This document shows, in pieces, positions 60,877 to 64,000 of a stretch of 64,000 bases of DNA. Positions within the stretch are counted from its first letter, which is position 1. Every line of letters begins with the position of its first letter. The position numbers and the translations under genes are program-made. The stretch is from Candidatus Corynebacterium faecigallinarum (lineage in GTDB: Bacteria; Actinomycetota; Actinomycetes; Mycobacteriales; Mycobacteriaceae). The notes under the pieces are model-generated. The model was not told the origin of the DNA, did not search any database, and saw nothing but the letters and a program-made list of their open reading frames with translations. The stretch is from the NCBI GenBank assembly GCA_019120175.1, contig DWVP01000001.1, positions 186,001-250,000 on the forward strand, in the 5' to 3' direction.

Positions 60877-62631
60877 ATGCTTCGCTGGCTCCTGAAACTG
60901 CCGAAGAAGGCCTGGCAGTGGCTGACCAGGATGCGCACCGCGCTGGTGCTGCTCTTCCTGCTGGCACTGGCGGCCGTCCCGGGTGCACTGCTGCCGCAGC
61001 GGTCGCTGAGCGAGTCGAACGTGGAGGAGTACCTCGCCAACAACGGGCGCATCGCCGAGATCTACGACCAGCTGGGTCTCTTCGACGTCTTCAGCACGAC
61101 CTGGTTCTCGGCGATCTACGTCCTGCTGTTCCTGTCGCTGATAGGTTGCATCCTGCCGCGCAGCTGGGACCACTACAAGGCACTGCGCACCCTGCCGCCG
61201 GCCGCACCAAAGCGGCTGACCCGGATGCCGAATTACGTCGAGGGCACCGTGGACCTGCCGGAGGACCAGGTCCAGAAGGACGTCACCGCACGCTTCAAGA
61301 AGTGGACCGGCGGGGCGACCGAAGCCGACAAGGACCGGGCCGGGAAGTGGTCCTACTCCGCAGAGCGCGGCTACATGCGCGAGGCGTCCAACCTGGTCTT
61401 CCACCTGTCCCTGGTCGGTGTGCTGGTCACCATCCTCATCGGACGTCTGGTCTACTACGAAGGCCAGGTCATCGTGATCGCCGGCACGGAGTCGCAGAGC
61501 TCCCAGTTCTGTAATACCGCGGTGGCGAACTTCGACAGCTTCCGGAACGGACCGGCGTTCGACGGAACCACCCTGAACCCGTTCTGCGTGAACGTGAAGA
61601 ACTTCGAGGCCACCTACGAACCCACCGGCCAGGCCACGAACTTCACCTCCGACATCGACTGGGCGAAGGGGCAGGACGCCCTGAACCCGGTCGAGGAGTG
61701 GGAGCACACCCAGCTGCGCGTGAACCACCCGCTCAACGTCGATGGCGACCTGGTGTACCTGCAGGGCCACGGTTACGCCCCGACGTTCACCGTGGAGTGG
61801 CCCAACGGCGAGGTCCGCACCGAGACCATTCAGTTCCGTCCGGACGACCTGACCTACTTCCTGTCGTCCGGTGCGATCAAGATGGACCCACCGGCCGGCA
61901 TGTACCCGGACCTCTACGACCGTCGTCAGAACCAGATCGCGATCCAGGGCCTGTTCGCCCCGACGGCGGAGTTCTCCGGTGAGAACGATGCTCTACTGCA
62001 GTCCTCCTTCCCGGCGATGACGGATCCGGCGGTGGCGATCGACATCTACCGCGGTGACACCGGCCTGGACTCCGGTGCCGGGCAGAACATCTTCGCCCTC
62101 GACTCCCGACAGCTGCACAGCGGTGCGCTGCAGAAGCTCGACCGGGTCAACCTGATGGTGGGTGAGTCCGTCACCCTCGACGATGGCACCAGGATCACCT
62201 TCGACGGCGCCGAGGAGTTCGTGAACCTCCAGGTCAGCCAAGACCCTACCACCACGTGGGTGCTGGGCTTCGCGGTGTTGATGCTGATCAGCCTGGTCGG
62301 TTCACTGACGATCAAGCGTCGCCGCTTCTGGGTCCGCGTCTCCGGCAACGGCGACGGCACCACCACCCTTCAGATCGCCGGGCTGGCACGAACCGACTCC
62401 GCCGGTTGGGGTCGTGAGTTCAACCGCGTCGCCGAGGAGCTGCTGCATCTGGAGGACGAGGAGCTGGACGGGGAGATCGAGCAGAACGATGGTGAGTGGG
62501 ACGACTGGGAGGCCGAGTTGGACCGGGAACTGAACCGGGAGATCGCTGCGGGCGAGATCGCGGTGGAGCCTGAATCCGACACGGCGTCCGATGCCGCCGA
62601 CGGCGACAACGACACCGACGACACCAAATGA
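60877..62631 (+). CDS. resB: Cytochrome c biogenesis protein ResB
   Basis: With CcsB this forms the system II cytochrome c synthase that delivers heme across the membrane and ligates it. The 584-aa protein has N-terminal helices (TALVLLFLLALAAVPGALLP, STTWFSAIYVLLFLSLIGCI), a third helix after YMREASNLVFHLSLVGVLVT, a large extracytoplasmic domain, and a fourth helix (WVLGFAVLMLISLVGSLTI). A conserved His is in NLVFHLS. The C-terminal ~80 residues are a highly acidic tail ending DNDTDDTK. Confidence 0.95.
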   Translation: MLRWLLKLPKKAWQWLTRMRTALVLLFLLALAAVPGALLPQRSLSESNVEEYLANNGRIAEIYDQLGLFDVFSTTWFSAIYVLLFLSLIGCILPRSWDHYKALRTLPPAAPKRLTRMPNYVEGTVDLPEDQVQKDVTARFKKWTGGATEADKDRAGKWSYSAERGYMREASNLVFHLSLVGVLVTILIGRLVYYEGQVIVIAGTESQSSQFCNTAVANFDSFRNGPAFDGTTLNPFCVNVKNFEATYEPTGQATNFTSDIDWAKGQDALNPVEEWEHTQLRVNHPLNVDGDLVYLQGHGYAPTFTVEWPNGEVRTETIQFRPDDLTYFLSSGAIKMDPPAGMYPDLYDRRQNQIAIQGLFAPTAEFSGENDALLQSSFPAMTDPAVAIDIYRGDTGLDSGAGQNIFALDSRQLHSGALQKLDRVNLMVGESVTLDDGTRITFDGAEEFVNLQVSQDPTTTWVLGFAVLMLISLVGSLTIKRRRFWVRVSGNGDGTTTLQIAGLARTDSAGWGREFNRVAEELLHLEDEELDGEIEQNDGEWDDWEAELDRELNREIAAGEIAVEPESDTASDAADGDNDTDDTK

Positions 62632-62750
62632 CCGCCCTGGTGACCGCTGAGTTCTAGGTCACGTAGTTTGGTCAACCTTGCTGACCGGCACTACTCTTGG
62701 GTGCCGTATGGCCGCAATCGGCCTGTGCGATTTTACGGAGGAAACGACGG

Positions 62751-63887
62751 ATGAACGGCAACGAGGGGCTGGCGACTTTCTCGGACGTCGCCTATGCGAC
62801 AACTGCAGGAATCTACCTGGTCGCCCTGGTGATTTCGCTGGTCTACTACGGCATGCTGCGCTCGGCGACCGATGCCCGTCGTGAACGGGCCCGCATCCTC
62901 GGGGAGTCCAAGGCCAAGGCCGACACTGCCTCGAAGGTCTCCGTCGGTGCCGGTGCCGGGGCAGCTGGTGCGTCCGACACCGTGGACACCGGCGACACCA
63001 TCGACATTGACGAGAAGGACGCCGCCGACGACGGCAGCCACGACGTCTCCGGTATCGCCACCGGCTCGATGAGCGAGGAGGATCTGCCGAAGAACTTCCA
63101 GGTGGAGACCCTGCGCAAGAAGTTCCGTCGCACCGACCAGTGGGGTGGCATGGCCCAGATGGTCGTGTGGCTCGGTGTCGCGGTGCACTTCCTGTTCCTG
63201 GTCACCCGCGGTATCGCCGCCGAGCGTTTCCCGTGGGGCAACCTCTTCGAGTACGTCTCCGTGATCACGGGTGTGTCGATGTTGGTGGCATGTGTGTTGC
63301 TGCGTCGTCCGTCGATGCGGGTGGTGTGGCCGTGGCTTCTGGTCCCGAACATGATGATGATGTTCTACGCTGGCACCGAGTTGTACTCCGATGTTCAGCC
63401 GCTGGTCCCGTCGCTGAACTCCTACTGGTACTGGATCCACGTCTCCACCGTCTCCATCGGCGGTTCGATCGGCCTGGTCTCCGGTGTCGCCTCGCTCATG
63501 TACCTCTTCCGCCGTTCCCAGCCGAAGGGCAAGGAGAAGGGTTTCTTCGGCGCGATCGCCACGCCGCTGCCGGACGCCTCCAAGTTGGACGCCCTGGCCT
63601 ACCGCACCGCGATCTGGACCCTGCCGATCTTCGGTCTCGGCGTGATCCTCGGCGCCATCTGGGCGCACTTCGCCTGGGGTCGCTTCTGGGGATGGGACCC
63701 CAAGGAGACCGTCTCGCTGATCACCTGGCTGCTGTACGCGGCCTACCTGCACGCCCGCGCGACCCCGGGCATGCGTGGCAAACCGGCGGCGTGGATCAAC
63801 GTCGTGGCCTTCGTGACCATGGTGTTCAACCTCTTCTTCATCAATATCGTGGTTTCCGGCCTGCACTCCTACGCCGGGCTGAACTGA
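62751..63887 (+). CDS. ccsB: Cytochrome c biogenesis protein CcsB (ResC/CcsA type)
   Basis: This is the heme-handling subunit of the system II synthase. The tryptophan-rich signature WGRFWGWDPKETVSLITWLL is intact. Histidines expected to ligate heme are in VAVHFLFLVT, YWYWIHVSTVSIGG and VVSGLHSYAG. ATG 62751 has GGAGG 9 nt upstream and gives 378 aa. A ~75-residue acidic linker between helix 1 and helix 2 is rich in Asp/Ala and carries the 9-nt-unit tract GACACCGTG-GACACCGGC-GACACCATC (62976-63002). Confidence 0.95.
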   Translation: MNGNEGLATFSDVAYATTAGIYLVALVISLVYYGMLRSATDARRERARILGESKAKADTASKVSVGAGAGAAGASDTVDTGDTIDIDEKDAADDGSHDVSGIATGSMSEEDLPKNFQVETLRKKFRRTDQWGGMAQMVVWLGVAVHFLFLVTRGIAAERFPWGNLFEYVSVITGVSMLVACVLLRRPSMRVVWPWLLVPNMMMMFYAGTELYSDVQPLVPSLNSYWYWIHVSTVSIGGSIGLVSGVASLMYLFRRSQPKGKEKGFFGAIATPLPDASKLDALAYRTAIWTLPIFGLGVILGAIWAHFAWGRFWGWDPKETVSLITWLLYAAYLHARATPGMRGKPAAWINVVAFVTMVFNLFFINIVVSGLHSYAGLN

Positions 63888-63914
63888 CCGGACTGAACCG
63901 ACCGGACTGAACTG

Positions 63915-64000
63915 ATGCGTCCCGCTCTCGACCGGCCCCGCCGGATCACCCGCCTGCTGGTGACCGGTGGGGCCGGTTTCATCGGCTCCAACTTCGTGCA
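63915..64000 (+). CDS. Start of an NAD-dependent sugar dehydratase, dTDP-glucose 4,6-dehydratase-like (partial)
   Basis: Only 28 codons are in the window. After a short basic leader the Rossmann motif LLVTGGAGFIGSNFVH appears, the characteristic start of RmlB (dTDP-glucose 4,6-dehydratase) and close relatives. The gap after ccsB contains a near-perfect duplication of GACCGGACTGAAC(C/T). No clear ribosome binding site is seen before ATG 63915. Confidence 0.7.
   Translation, partial: MRPALDRPRRITRLLVTGGAGFIGSNFV

Overview
The window is a high-GC actinobacterial chromosome segment that I read as a mycolate-bearing Corynebacterium, probably one of the high-GC species. The evidence is a secreted antigen-85-type corynomycolyltransferase, porin-like acidic mini-peptides, the mycothiol gene mshA, sdhCAB, malate synthase G next to isocitrate lyase, and gene order. 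From about 29.6 kb to 52 kb the order closely follows the Mycobacterium tuberculosis Rv0476-Rv0513 region: deoC, murB, mshA, YbjN, gpmA, senX3-regX3, ppx, proC, HTH, bS22, hemACDB. There are no phages, intact insertion sequences, CRISPR arrays or rRNAs. One tRNA-Thr is present.

Layout. 0-4 kb: start of a probable membrane adenylate cyclase, DNA polymerase III delta', tRNA-Thr(CGT), a DUF457-type membrane hydrolase, a TIGR03086 protein, a 32-aa porin-like peptide and a YccF protein. 4-15 kb: long acyl-CoA dehydrogenase/oxidase, MFS transporter, flippase-like membrane protein, corynomycolyltransferase with a divergent 37-aa porin-like peptide, lpd, a membrane dipeptidase and a membrane protein of unknown function. 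15-23 kb: divergent glyoxylate-shunt genes aceA/aceB, then a HAD phosphatase/beta-phosphoglucomutase plus GH65 phosphorylase pair. 23-29.6 kb: sdhCAB, two small paralogous membrane proteins and a DUF445 protein. 29.6-37.6 kb: DUF2516, a DeoC homologue without its catalytic lysines, DUF2993 and DUF2505 proteins, murB, a deleted alpha/beta hydrolase, mshA, YbjN, and a patch of accessory minus-strand genes including an MFS remnant. 37.7-46 kb: gpmA, senX3-regX3, ppx, proC, a small HTH regulator, ribosomal protein bS22 and a thioredoxin-fold protein. 46-64 kb: hemA-hemC-hemD-hemB, a tightly packed three-gene membrane module whose last member is a P-type-ATPase-like protein with all hallmark catalytic motifs lost, hemL, an orphan iron/siderophore-binding lipoprotein with a DtxR box, a histidine phosphatase, the cytochrome c maturation set (tlpA/resA-ccdA-resB-ccsB), and the start of a dTDP-glucose 4,6-dehydratase-like gene.

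How it fits together. Lpd, the glyoxylate genes and Sdh form the central carbon and respiratory core, with GlxR/CRP-like sites upstream of aceB and sdhC. The hem genes feed heme to the cytochrome c maturation genes immediately downstream, and the DtxR-controlled lipoprotein sits between them. The mini-peptides and the mycolyltransferase point to the mycomembrane.

Most novel signals: (i) two 69-bp imperfect palindromes that align end to end without gaps; (ii) two copies of a roughly 55-bp palindrome whose loop differs while an inner stem is kept; (iii) the heme-linked membrane module with a pseudo-P-type ATPase; (iv) two acidic, K/R-free mini-peptides resembling PorA/PorH; (v) a 9-nt DNA repeat unit (GACACTGYG type) seeded into at least four genes and one intergenic site; (vi) a triple hairpin overlapping the aceA stop codon; (vii) many genes whose -10 box lies 6-8 nt before the start codon, implying leaderless mRNAs.
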